DNA of 64,000 nt from Sphaerosporella brunnea. Taxonomy: Eukaryota > Ascomycota > Pezizomycetes > Pezizales > Pyronemataceae. The notes under the pieces are model-generated. The model was given only the letters and a program-made list of their open reading frames with translations, was not told the origin of the DNA and did no database searches. Both the position numbers and the translations under genes were made by a program. How positions within the stretch are numbered: position 1 is the first letter of the stretch; the number at the start of each line of letters is the position of its first letter. Below, piece by piece: positions 33,811-42,812 of the stretch. The stretch covers positions 276,894-340,893 of the forward strand of contig VXIS01000010.1 in the NCBI GenBank assembly GCA_008704415.1. Direction: 5' to 3'.

Positions 33811-34641
33811 CAGGGCGGTCAATGATCCGGCCGGCCACCCGGTCAAACGGGGCCCCAAGGAGTGGGTCAGGTTGGGCCGGTGATGTGGCAAGCCCGACAG
33901 GTTGGGCCCGGCATAGGTGACGGCTGGTGCCCGGTATCCTGAAGTAAGGTCGGGTCGGTCATTGTAGCGAACGCAGAAAAAACGCGCCCGGTTGGCAAGC
34001 TCCCAATTCGATGCATTGAAGCGATTTCAGCAACTCCCGGTCGAAGGATTCGCTGCCATGCAAGACTACTGAGTTAAATCGATCGGCCAAGGCTGCAATG
34101 GGATGTTCGGACGAGATCTGCCTCGCATGGGAGTTGAGCTCAATGCGATTCCAGCGACGTCTGCTGAAGCAGAATGTGTGTTCATCGGGTGAGAGTCTCC
34201 TTTGAAGTTGGTGTCGATGGAAGCATCAGTAACAATCCCCAGGGATGGATACACTATTACGGGTCAAGAATGCCTCCAATCCTGGGCGAGGGAAGATCTG
34301 GTATACGCGGCGGGTTCTCAAATTCATCAGGTTGAGCGTATGCTGAGTGACTTGGAGCAGCGGGGGGCGCAGATGGAGCGGTATCTGGAGGTGCTTCAGG
34401 TTGTTGAATCTGTATCTCGCGTTCATGTTTCTTTCCTTGATGTATGTGCAAGCAAAAAACTACAGATGCCTGGCGGGCCCGCCGGGCGCCGGGTACTTCT
34501 GGGCCTTGCGGGTGCCCGTAGGCGGCTGGGTCTCGATCCAAAAGGCCTGGTCCAAACGGGCCGTGATTTCAAAAGCCCGTTTCAATCAGTCCGGCTCAGG
34601 CCGCGCCCAAAGCCGGACTGGCCGGACTTTTGGCAACCCTG
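33811..34641 (+). mobile_element. Non-autonomous hAT element, CAGGG family (831 bp)
   Basis: A perfect 8-bp target duplication, GGGGCCAC, lies at 33803-33810 and 34642-34649. The left end is CAGGGCGGTCAATGATCCGG; the right end, reverse complemented, is CAGGGTTGCCAAAAGTCCGG. It carries a transposase C-terminal region at 34103-34441. The arms are rich in GGGCC and CCGGGCGCCGGG words. It is nested in the element at 33553-34706. Confidence 0.9.
34103..34441 (+). pseudogene. hAT transposase dimerisation-domain fragment
   Basis: The frame from ATG 34103 reads RMGVELNAIPATSAEAECVF, the signature of the hAT dimerisation domain (I-P-A-x-S-A-E-x-E-x-V-F). It then meets TGA at 34190-34192. In the same frame it resumes with YTITGQECLQSWAREDLVYA, the second half of that domain, followed by a heptad-like tail. 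The GTGAGAG at the stop could also be an intron donor. The catalytic core is missing. The copy at 37865-38200 preserves the second half (AIE, stop, LKSWAREDLVYGAGS). This identifies the CAGGG family as hAT independently of the target duplications. Confidence 0.8.
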
Positions 34642-35416
34642 GGGGCCACGCAGTCTTATACAGAGGTTATTCTTATAAGGGGTATTCCTATAGAGCGGTT
34701 CTACTGTCCACGAAAAAATAATACGCCTGAACCAAGCTGCACAACCAACTTCGGCGAGCGAGCAAATTCGTGTTGCCTGCCGTTGCAAGCCGGCAAAAAA
34801 TGCAATAGGAGATGTTACAATTTGACTGCCGCAATTTAGGCTGCCTACTGCATAGAACTCAAAGACCGACATATCGTATTATGCCGGTGATCACGCAGCT
34901 GCGCCTCCCCCAAAAGTGGGATGTCTATAGCGCTGGCGAGCGGCTGGGGCTTTGCAAAAACGTGATCAGACGGAGACTGTGGATACGAATCTGAGGCGAA
35001 GTAGGCTAATCCGTCTGCTCAGCATACGAGTATTTGGCTTCATGGACTCGGAGAGTTCGATGTTCTTCCAGAAGCAGGTATTGCTCGCTGTTTCAAGTAT
35101 ACTTGTCAGTGCACGCAAGGGCGTTATTACCGGGGTAATACGATACTGACTCCGAACGCTGGGTGGATATAGCTGTCTCTCCAGACGAGGATTCAGGGCT
35201 TTCGAACGTTGCTGAGAGGCGTTTGGAGCTAGTTCTATGCATTGGCGAAGCCAGGGGCGCAACACAGAAATCACATCATCAGCCGCTGTTCAAACTGTTG
35301 TACAGTGAGGATCTGGTCGATTCCGTCGGTGGGGTGAGGCCGTGGGGAAGCCTTGCGGGGTACCAGCTTGGCTGTGCGTAGGTGCGGTGAGAGAAACATC
35401 ACTGCGACGATGGAGG

Positions 35417-36298
35417 TAGTGATGGACACGAGCCGGCTCCAATCAATGCTCCAAGGTCAGCTCGAGCTGGCTCCACTCGTAGAGGTGGAGGCTCGGGCTC
35501 GCGTCCGAGCTTTGGGTGAGCTCGAGCTATTCCGCTTTACCACATCATTCTAGGTAATAGTATTCAACATATGTAGAATATAAACTGTCTACAATTCCTC
35601 GGCATCCGCATCATTCTCACTGTCTAGGAGTGATTCCTGATGGGTATCGGGGACCGGAACCTCATCGCCACTGTCGATCTCTCCTGAATCTTCCTTGCTT
35701 AACCTTTCACGTTCCCACCCCCAACGAGCTTTTAAGCAACAAGCAAGCGCTACTTGAGGTTTCCAAGAGCCTGTTTCACGTTTTTGTAATAAGATCTTAA
35801 GGTTAGGAGAAAAGACTCTCCGCCAGGACACTTGTGGTATAGAGGTATATTAGCGAGCATTCAGTGAGTATACCCCAGTTCCCTGATAGCTTTTCAAAAT
35901 AAGCAGCTCCACGCTCATCCGGGGGCAGTGCATCCGTCGACCCGTCTGCCATAGCTCTGCTGGTGGTGGTGAACCCGCTCGAAGTTGGTAGTTATGGTCC
36001 GCTGAAGGGTAGGTTGGTGGTATTGGGTTGCGTGACAGGAACAAGCGACTCGAAGTTTCTATATGACACATTTGATTGTCTGTTTTTATTGTACAACACT
36101 CGCTGAAATTTCCATTCCCATCAACCCGCCCCATCAGAACCCCCGATCACCGATCATGGTGAAAACTCGAGCTGGCTCGAGCCGATCCTCCACCCTCAGC
36201 TCGAGCCAACTCGGCTCGTAGAGGACGAAGGATCGGCTCGGCTCGGCTCGTCAGCTCGAGCTTCTGGCTCGCGCTGGCTCGGCTCGTGTCCATGACTA
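35417..36298 (-). mobile_element. Non-autonomous hAT element with GGCTCG-rich ends (882 bp)
   Basis: A perfect 8-bp target duplication, GATGGAGG, lies at 35409-35416 and 36299-36306. The ends are TAGTGATGGACACGAGCCGG and, reverse complemented on the right, TAGTCATGGACACGAGCCGA. GAGCTGGCTCGAGC-type words crowd both subterminal regions. It shares the CATTCAGT.A(G/A)TATACCCCAG interior block with the element at 2405-3300. It carries a transposase tail on the minus strand (35589-35831). Confidence 0.9.
35589..35831 (-). pseudogene. Probable hAT transposase C-terminal fragment
   Basis: A minus-strand frame of 80 codons includes ALACCLKARWGWERERLSKE followed by an acidic tail (IDSGDEVPVPDTHQESLLDS, then ENDADAEEL). 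The CLKARWGWE segment lies where hAT proteins carry the closing LKSWW-type helix, and the acidic tail is typical. The rest of the transposase is gone. It is weaker than the LLKSWLNQK copies because the helix is altered. Confidence 0.55.
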
Positions 36299-36514
36299 GA
36301 TGGAGGACCAATGGTATTCTACATTTATTGTTCCGCTCGTGCATCAGAATGGGCGGGCTATTTCTTTGGTTACGGCGGTAAGATATATTGAATGAGTAAT
36401 TCAGACAGACATAGCAGTAAATTCAACAAACAAACAGCGTAAAGCAATCGCGCGTGTAGAACAAGGTTCGCATGACGCAGTCTTTCCTGGTCCAGCCCGA
36501 CCATGATATCCGTC

Positions 36515-37360
36515 TTAACAGCTGCGCCAGCGGCAGACGTGGGCTTCGTTGTCTCTGAGCAGTCGCGCCATCTCGTGATACCCGTTGTCGACTGCATAGC
36601 GCAGTGCGGTCATTCCCCCCTCATCTCTGGCCCTGAGGTTTGCGCCTTTTTCAATGAGTATCAGGGCTGTCTTCTCATGCCCAAACATGGCCGCATAGTG
36701 CAGCGGGGTCCTCAAGGTCTGGTCCATGGCCGAGATGTTGGCACCGTTCTCGACAAGCAGGCCGGTGACGTCCGGATCCCCGTAAATAGCCGAATAATGC
36801 AGTAGGGTCGTTCCTTGATGGTCTGCGTCGGAGACATCGGCTCCGTTCTGAATCAGTATCCGGGTCACGACCGGGTGCTGTTCTACCACTGCACAGTGCA
36901 GTGGCGTCCAGCTGCGGCGCATGGGAACCATATTGTCGGAGTTCACAACGAGTAGCTTGATCAACGCCTTGCCGATCTCCACGCGGGCCGAGATATTTGC
37001 ACCACGCTGAATGAGGAGCTCGACCAGCGCGTGGCTTCCGCTCCGGGCTGCCAGGTGCAACAGTGTGCACAACTGCTCTTGTCCATAGTGCAGGCCGGTA
37101 CCCAGGCTGATTGTACATCCCGCGGGGAGACCCTCGTCGAGGAGGTACCGCAGCAACCGGATGTGGTTATTGTTGTTCATCACGCGCTGCAGACAGGCGC
37201 CCGGGGAGTCTCTGGCACGCCGGAAAAGCGGCGGTGTGAATGTTATGTTGAATGATCGGCAGGTTCGCGACAGGCTGCAGAGGTCGTTCAAGGGGAGCAG
37301 GTCGCCGATGTCGAGCCAAACCTCGGTCGGTAAGCGTTGGAATGCGGTCGTTGGTAACAT
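36515..37360 (-). CDS. F-box and ankyrin-repeat protein
   Basis: An intact minus-strand ORF of 281 codons from ATG 37358-37360, the best preserved host gene here. Residues 8-50 form an F-box (LPTEVWLDIGDLLPLNDLCS), the motif that binds Skp1 in SCF ubiquitin ligases. Ankyrin repeats follow at about 97-127, 150-180, 183-213, 216-246 and 249-279 with the usual TPLHxAxxxGHxxxxxxLIxxGAN words. These serve as the substrate-binding part in such proteins. By family knowledge it should act as an adaptor delivering a target for ubiquitylation; the target is unknown. The first repeat is separated from the second by an inserted KALIKLLVVNSD helix. No signal peptide or membrane segment is present. Transposons flank it on both sides. 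Confidence 0.88.
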   Translation of the reverse strand: MLPTTAFQRLPTEVWLDIGDLLPLNDLCSLSRTCRSFNITFTPPLFRRARDSPGACLQRVMNNNNHIRLLRYLLDEGLPAGCTISLGTGLHYGQEQLCTLLHLAARSGSHALVELLIQRGANISARVEIGKALIKLLVVNSDNMVPMRRSWTPLHCAVVEQHPVVTRILIQNGADVSDADHQGTTLLHYSAIYGDPDVTGLLVENGANISAMDQTLRTPLHYAAMFGHEKTALILIEKGANLRARDEGGMTALRYAVDNGYHEMARLLRDNEAHVCRWRSC

Positions 37361-37678
37361 GGTGGTCGATGGGTGGGAAGTTGGAGAAGGCAGGATCGTT
37401 GGTGGGTTTGATATTTCAGACGACAGTATGTACCTAGAAGCGATCAGTACAAATACTCTGACGAAAATTCATGCCCCACGCTCGGAATTTGTACCCTTAC
37501 CACGGAAAGTCTCCGGACTATCCTGTTGCCTATTCTGCCAAGACGTTTACCGCGCCACCATACGCCGCACGCGACGCTGCGTTTACGATGCCGGTTAGGT
37601 GATGAAGGCTGGAATTTCACGTTCTTTTTTCTTCTATCTCAATTAGACCAGTAGTGAGCAGAGTATATGCGTGCACGC

Positions 37679-38413
37679 CAGCGGTCCCAATAGTCCGGCC
37701 AGTCCGGCTTTTAGTCTCCCCTGAACCGGACTGTTTGAAACGGGCTTTTGAAATTCCGGCCCGTTTGGACCAGGCTTTTTCGAGCCAGGCCCAGGTGCCT
37801 ACTGGGCCCGCCAGGCACAGACGAATCATTGCTCTAACAAACAGGAAAGGACTACCTAAAGAAATTATACTGCCATTTCCGCGGCCCGCTGTTCCAAATC
37901 AACCAGCATTGCTTCGACCAGGCGAACTTGAGAGCCCGCTCCATAAACCAAATCTTCCCTCGCCCAAGATTTCAGTCATTCGATCGCTTTAATGACATCG
38001 TCACCCAGCTTAGAGCGCTGGTCTGTGATAGTGTAACGGCCTCTAGGAAGGTAGTCAGCACTGTACTGTTTGGACATAAAAACACCGGTTGAGCTTACCG
38101 CTGAAGACTCCGGCTCATACCCGTGGTGAAATGATTGGATGCTGCCGACGGCAAAAGTGCCGGGGATCAACAAGGTTTTTGATTGCAATCTGCACCGCAC
38201 ATTTTCGTGAACCGCCGGGAGAGCCCGACCATGACTATGATCTGCGCTTTTGCGGTCGCCCTGGATAACCGGGCCCGGGCGGCACCTATCAGATATCCAG
38301 GCTTTGTGAACATCGTCCCGAACCTGTCAGGCTGCACCAACCGTCGGCGCAACTTGACACACTCTGTCGGGCCCCGTTGGGACTGGCGGGCGCCGGGACT
38401 ATTGGGACCCCTG
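37679..38413 (-). mobile_element. hAT derivative, CAGGG family variant, with transposase tail (735 bp)
   Basis: The left end is CAGCGGTCCCAATAGTCCGG; the right end, reverse complemented, is CAGGGGTCCCAATAGTCCCG. These are two ends of one element with a shared variant terminus (GGTCCCAATAG in place of GCTGTCAATAG). Flanking 8-mers GTGCACGC and ATGAATGG differ, so the target duplication has decayed. The left arm matches the arm at 30770 closely. Confidence 0.7.
37865..38200 (-). pseudogene. hAT transposase C-terminal fragment
   Basis: A minus-strand frame reads RYTITDQRSKLGDDVIKAIE, then TGA (37976-37978), then in the same frame LKSWAREDLVYGAGSQVRLV and a VDLEQRAAEM tail ending at TAA 37865-37867. 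The pattern R..L..D.I.A.E.LKSW is the second half of the hAT dimerisation domain. The tail matches that of the copy at 34103-34441. The stop replaces the codon usually read as cysteine between E and L. Confidence 0.7.
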
Positions 38414-38746
38414 ATGAATGGGCGACCACACAGGTGTTTTCCTGTCATGTTCAGATCTTCAGCAACATATCCGGTGCACCAGTGCAGTCACATATTCGTC
38501 ACCGATGTTTCAAGGGGTACAGTAGATACAGGAAAAAGTTCAATATTAAGACATAGGTACATTAAGCATTCGAACCGAAATTGAACCTGTAGACACTATG
38601 CCCCGGTCTCGGTCACAAGCTCCTCCTTCAAACGCTCTGTCGTCGTTGTTTTTCATCGCTGCGGAGTCCATATCTGCCAAACTCGCCCCATACTCAACCC
38701 AATGAAAGAAGGTAGTGTAAACCTTCTTCAAGATGGCGGGACTGGC

Positions 38747-39264
38747 TCAATCAGCCTTGAGCCTGTCGACAATGCGAATCATGCGGATGGCGGCGACGGG
38801 GGATATAACCCCGGCACGCACAACGGCATCGATCTCTTCCGCAGGGGAAAGAGCCTCACTGTCGTCGGACGCCACGGTCTCTTGAATACGCCCGTCGTGG
38901 GGGCGGATTGCCTGAACAGGAGTGGCCAGTGGAGGTGCAACCTGTGGATGCACTCCTTCGAGCTGCCTCTCCATACGTGCGATCGCTTTGTGGATATCCG
39001 CGGTGCGGCGCTGGACCGCCCATCTGTTTTGGCGGTGCTGGAATTGTTCCCGCACGGGCGGCCGAAGAGGAGGAGGGAGGAGATCTGAAACCATCCTATA
39101 ACGTTGGACGGCAACGCTATCAGTGTTGAGTGGTTTGGCGGTGCTGGAATCGTGCCAGCACTGGTCGCCGAAGAGGAGGAGAGGAGATCTGAAAGCATCT
39201 GATAGCGTTGGACGGCAACGCTATCACTGTTGAGGGCGGCATGCAGAACGGGGTCGGAAGGCAT
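38747..39264 (-). pseudogene. Hypothetical protein gene frameshifted by a 101-bp tandem duplication
   Basis: ATG 39262-39264 starts MPSDPVLHAALNSDSVAVQR on the minus strand. This frame becomes non-protein-like after one pass of the duplicated segment (39038-39238). The second copy of the segment re-enters a good frame, SVAVQRYRMVSDLLPPPLRP, which continues to TAA at 38747 with a helical, charged C-terminus (ADIHKAIARMERQLEG, IDAVVRAGVISPVAAIRMIR). Because 101 is not divisible by three, the duplication shifts the frame. With a single unit the gene would read through as about 137 codons. The duplication is only lightly diverged, so the break is fairly recent. No family is recognised. Confidence 0.55.
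39038..39238. repeat. 101-bp tandem duplication, two units
   Basis: GTTGGACGGCAACGCTATCA occurs at 39103 and 39204. The surrounding GGCGGTGCTGGAAT and GCCGAAGAGGAGGA blocks recur with the same 101-bp shift. The units differ at roughly a tenth of positions. Confidence 0.85.
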
Positions 39265-39934
39265 GATTGCCTGTATGTGTGTTGGCTGTGGATGTGGTTG
39301 TGTAGGAAGATGATGATGGAGGTGTCTAAGAGCTGACCCACTCTTGTACCTGCAACTCATTCTTGTACCCGACGGTTATCCCACAATAGAAGACAAAGCA
39401 GATAATGAGATTGCTGGCTGCTTCCATGATGATGGGGGTGTCGCACGATAACGACTTGTCGCTATCTGGCGCGAACGCGGTTGCATTAAACCTGTGGAAA
39501 TGTTCCATTCCAGGCGGCAACTATTTGGCTGCCTTGCTTCACCAAGTGACAACAACAGGACAGCAGTCGACCCTACCCGGGGTGTGAACCATGGCAGGTC
39601 ACATCCACTGCCATCATGAGGCGTCGCACATCTGCTTCACTATCAATCACTTGTGTGTATACAGCAGGGCCTCGCCGGCAGCGAGGGTGGCTTTGGGCGG
39701 TGTATTGCCAACATTGGTTGGTTGTGCTAGTCAGTCAGGTGGTGGTGGCGCATGTGCTTGGTCTCATTTAGGCACCGGAAGAAAATATGTCGTTGATCAC
39801 TGGGCCTTTATATACAAGGCCGCGTTGGCAAAACACCAGGAAAAGGACAACTATCAAACTACGGCAAACCGAAAACAAGAAATCTAGACCCACGGTCTCC
39901 ACCCGAAATCCTTAACCCGAAATCCTTCTCCAAC

Positions 39935-40860
39935 ACTCCCCGTTGCCCATGCGGTCGCAGATCAGAAATCAAATCAATCCAATTTCCTTGACAAACGCCT
40001 CGTGCTTGATCCTTCCCAGTGCTTTTGTCAATCCATCTGCCAGCATTTCGTGCGACGGAATGTGCTTGATCATGAGCTTCTCGGTAGCGACAGCCTCATG
40101 CAGGCTATAAAAGCGGAGCCGGAGGTGCCGAGTATCTCCCTTAAAATTCCCGTTATTGAGAATCGTGACACAAGCCAAATTGTCGTTGAGAAGGAGCGGT
40201 GGTGAGGCGACCAGGCGCGGCGCAAGCTCGGAGAGGAGTCCAGAAAACCAGGCAATCTGCCGCTTGACCGCAGCGGAGGCTATAAGCTCTGATTCCATCG
40301 TTGACTGAGCGACGAGGGTCTGTTTCTTGGACTTCCACAAGACTAGGATGCCGAAAACATAGAGAAAATCGCCGGTGGTTGACTTGCCGGTGTGGGCTTC
40401 TCCACCGAAGTCTGCATCTGCGTATGCAACCAGAGGTGTAGAGCTTGACTGCCAGGTAAGAGCGAGCTTCTTGGATGCAGTAGCTTTCAAGTATCGGAAC
40501 AGGTGTTTTACGGCGGTCCAGTGGCGTTGATCGGGATTTGAGGAATAGCGGCCAAGGGTGGTAGCTGCATAGGCAATATCTGGGCGAGAACCAAGGGCGA
40601 TATATAGGAGGCTTCCGACCGCCTGCCGGTATAGAGACTGGTCGATAGGCCTTGGATGCTACTCCGGTTCTGATGCGGTCTGCTGACTGATGGGCTCCCC
40701 CGGTTGTGCTGCGCCGAGACCAAGCTTGAGGCGTTCTTCCATAGGTGTGTAGCCGGGTCGGCAGTTGCTCATTCCGAACTGTTCAAGGACCTTCGCAATG
40801 TAGCCGGACTGGTTGATGTAGGCGGGGTGCGGCGATCAAGCTGAACATCGAGACCCACAT
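39935..40860 (-). pseudogene. Copia pol C-terminus: reverse transcriptase end and RNase H
   Basis: Read on the minus strand from the FQYVGLDVQLDRR segment, with a one-base shift near 40830. It continues through LYRQAVGSLLYIALGSRPDI and into RNase H, where YADADFGGEAHTGKSTTGD and AQSTMESELIA carry the usual acidic residues, then HIPSHEMLADGLTKAL, stopping at 39969. TAG near 40660 interrupts the frame (CAG to TAG would explain it). This part is the best conserved of the element. It would degrade the RNA strand during reverse transcription in an intact copy. Confidence 0.82.
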
Positions 40861-40885
40861 ACTGGAAACGATTTCCTATCGGAAT

Positions 40886-41411
40886 CAGGGCTGTCAATAG
40901 GGCATTCAGTCCGTCTTTGCGTTAGGACTATACCGGACTGATTATTGTGGTCCTTGAAAATTGCGCCCGGTCTAGACCAGGCATTTCTCTGCCAGGACCG
41001 GCACCCCGCAGTCGCCCAAATAGGATTGAACATAACAGCCGACTGTGGGGCCCGCTGGGCACCCGCGGCCCAGCGCTATCAAGTATCTACACATATAACA
41101 AGCGGAAGAATCGGGATGCGCTTAGTGGTCCACGGCTGAGTGCCGTTCGGCGAGCTTCGGAAACGAGCTCTGCCGATCACCGGGATGCCGATCAGTTGCG
41201 ACCGTTCCGACAAGCAAGGGTCGGAACATGGCCCCGGCAATCGGTACATGAAACACCGCGGCCTATCCGGCACCCATAGTCCCCCGTCGGGTACCTGGTC
41301 TTTCTGGGCTCCGGGCCGAACCGGACCGTCGTCCGAGTAGCATGCCCCATCCTGGTCTGCTTTGTGGGGCCCCGTTTGCCCCTTGGGGCGGACGGACTAT
41401 TGACGCCCCTG
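40886..41411. mobile_element. hAT-type MITE, CAGGG family (526 bp), inserted in Copia pol
   Basis: A perfect 8-bp target duplication, ATCGGAAT, lies at 40878-40885 and 41412-41419. The ends are CAGGGCTGTCAATAGGGCAT and, reverse complemented on the right, CAGGGGCGTCAATAGTCCGT. Removing the MITE and one duplication restores the Copia reading GASIPIGNRFQYVG, matching the fragment at 28931-29392. No transposase sequence is inside. Confidence 0.92.
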
Positions 41412-41419
41412 ATCGGAAT

Positions 41420-41850
41420 GCTGGCGCCCTTGGGGGGTACGGCGCGGAAGCGGCGGTGTAGAGCATCCCAGATGGTCCGAAGCTTCTCAGTGGTGGTGGC
41501 GAGAATCATGATGTCGTCAACATAGACCAGAACGATGATGCCGTCGCCGAGAAAAAGACCGGGAGCGGCGACCCAAGCTGTGAGACCAATGTCAACTAGG
41601 AAATCATAGACGTCTTCAGACCAACCGCGCGCACACTGCTTCAGACCGCGAAGGGCATCGACGGTGAGGACAGATTCGTAAGGTTCAGAGCTTGAGGCCT
41701 CAACGTCATCGAAGGTGGCGAAGAGGAAAGAGTGCTTGGGCGCTGAGTCATCAGGAGGACTAGCGTTGGCTGCGGCTAGGTTGGCCTGAGCTTGCTGTTT
41801 CGCATACGCTTCCCACTTCTCGGGGTGGCGGCATTCTGGCTTGAAGTCAC
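41420..41850 (-). pseudogene. Copia gag-pol remnant with YVDD reverse transcriptase box
   Basis: The minus-strand frame reads GDFKPECRHPEKWEAYAKQQ (the end of a gag zinc knuckle) and FLFATFDDVEASSSEP. It then passes directly into GLKQCARGWSEDVYDFLVDI and LGDGIIVLVYVDDIMILATT. An internal deletion joined the gag end to the middle of reverse transcriptase, removing protease and integrase without shifting the frame at the junction (near 41660). The knuckle lacks its central CxxxxGH part. Confidence 0.8.
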
Positions 41851-42539
41851 CCATAGCACCTCTCCTTTCTCTTGTTGTTATTCTTGTCGCTGCTTCGATC
41901 GTGTGTGCGCCGCTCGTTATTGCCAGGGCCATTCTGGCTGTACCCATTTTGGACACCGCTGACGTTCATCGAGGTGGTGAGGCCAAGCCATTCGGGGCTT
42001 GTGGGAAGGTTGAACATGAGAAGGAATGAACGCCAATTGTCCGTGACTTCGATGCCGCAGATCGCAAGGTCGTTGATAATCTTATCCTGGGCCACGATCC
42101 ATTCGGTCACCGAAGGAAAATCCTCTAGCTTGCAGGTCGCAAGCTTTGCCTGCTCGTGCTGGCCATCAAGCTTCATGACCTTTTCAAAGTCGGATTTGAT
42201 GGTTTCCCAGAGGACCTGTGGATCATCGTATTTCGAAGCGCGGCAGCGCTGCCGGATGCTTGGTTCGAGAGCAAGGCAGATTGTGCCGCATGCGTTGGTT
42301 CGCTTTTCGTCGTACTTATCTTGCTCAATCTCATACCGTTCGTATTTCTGGAGATATTTCTCATATTTTACCGCGTCGTATTCATCTTCCGGCTTTTGAG
42401 GAGGAACGGGAACGCGTTCAGTGCCGTTAACGATTTGCCACAGGCTCTGTTGCTTAAGGAGGTCTTGCATATCCAAGACCCAAGCGCGGTAGTTGTGCTC
42501 ATTGAGCTTTGTAATCGTCGTGGCGGTGGTGGTCGACAT
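41847..42539 (-). CDS. gag: Copia gag (UBN2-type) polyprotein
   Basis: An intact minus-strand ORF of 230 codons starting MSTTTATTITKLNEHNYRAW. The pattern L(N/S)..NY..W...M followed by QSLWQIVNG is the N-terminus of Copia gag (UBN2/DUF4219 type), which coats element RNA in particles. Middle helices (PSIRQRCRASKYDDPQVLWE, DFEKVMKLDGQHEQAKL) and KLEDFPSVTEWIVAQDKI fit the family. The ORF ends at KERCYG with TGA, where the zinc knuckle CCHC should begin; the rest of the knuckle is in another frame downstream. A neighbouring copy of the same gag type, on the plus strand, lies at 57456 and onward. Confidence 0.85.
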   Translation of the reverse strand: MSTTTATTITKLNEHNYRAWVLDMQDLLKQQSLWQIVNGTERVPVPPQKPEDEYDAVKYEKYLQKYERYEIEQDKYDEKRTNACGTICLALEPSIRQRCRASKYDDPQVLWETIKSDFEKVMKLDGQHEQAKLATCKLEDFPSVTEWIVAQDKIINDLAICGIEVTDNWRSFLLMFNLPTSPEWLGLTTSMNVSGVQNGYSQNGPGNNERRTHDRSSDKNNNKRKERCYG

Positions 42540-42544
42540 ATTGG

Positions 42545-42712
42545 TAGTCAGAGCGGAGGTGACTTCGGCTGGTCGTCAGAGCGGAGGTGACGCGAACAGA
42601 ATCGTCAGTCAGAGCGGAGGTGACTGGGAAGGAAAGACTCGGCGATGGGAGAATAGTCAGAGCGGAGGTGACATTCAACGGGTTCAGGCAGTCAGAGCGG
42701 AGGTGACTGGAT
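42545..42712. repeat. Five dispersed copies of a 17-bp motif in the Copia leader
   Basis: GTCAGAGCGGAGGTGAC occurs five times (about 42546, 42573, 42606, 42656 and 42691), separated by 10 to 33 bp of unlike sequence. The unit has GTCA...TGAC inverted ends. It lies between the LTR and the gag start, where packaging, translation or transcription signals are found. Confidence 0.9.
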
Positions 42713-42749
42713 GAGAGTGATCGTCGGTGTCCGCAGCCGGAGGGCGAGC

Positions 42750-42812
42750 GTCGGGCCTTTACATACAGCGCCGCGTGGGCAAAACACCATGAAAAGGACA
42801 ACTATCAAACTA
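42750..42812 (-). promoter_or_regulatory. Conserved LTR core promoter of the Copia element
   Basis: On the minus strand GTTTGATAGTTGTCC, TTTTC.TGGTGTTTTGCC, ACGCGGC and TGTATGTAAAGGCC occur in this order. The same blocks occur at 39800-39860 in the 3' LTR (there TGTATATAAAGGCC). Sequence outside this core is not shared between the two LTRs, which points to conservation of the core promoter. Confidence 0.65.

Larger units (their letters stand above)
33553..34706. mobile_element. Inverted-repeat element with CAGTAGAACC ends, hosting a nested hAT
   Basis: The left end is CAGTAGAACCTCTCTATAAC; the right end, reverse complemented, is CAGTAGAACCGCTCTATAGG. Ends of this form are common in pogo/Tc1-like elements, which leave TA duplications, but the flanks here are not TA, so the superfamily is open. 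The element at 33811-34641 sits inside it. Without that insertion about 315 bp remain, non-coding. Confidence 0.6.
39800..42812 (-). mobile_element. Ty1/Copia retrotransposon, internally deleted, with a nested hAT
   Basis: Minus-strand order is: promoter-type LTR core near 42750-42812, leader with five 17-bp repeats (42545-42712), gag (42539-41847), gag-pol remnant with YVDD (about 41850-41420), RNase H region (about 40860-39969), purine tract GGCAACGGGGAG, then the 3' LTR starting TGTTGGAGAAGG at 39935. Protease, integrase and most of reverse transcriptase are missing, so it is non-autonomous. The two LTRs share only a block of about 56 bp around TATA(T)AAAGGCC; their outer ends are unresolved. 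The hAT at 40886-41411 interrupts pol. Confidence 0.8.

Noticed and set aside
40886..41411. TCAGGG ends with a 6-bp duplication TTCCGA
   Set aside because: Shifting the boundary by one base gives a perfect 8-bp duplication (ATCGGAAT) and the CAGGG ends shared with the other hAT copies, which is the better reading.
42545..42712. CRISPR-like array (17-bp repeats with unlike spacers)
   Set aside because: Units are too short and spacers uneven (10-33 bp), no cas genes are present, and the DNA is eukaryotic and part of a Copia leader.
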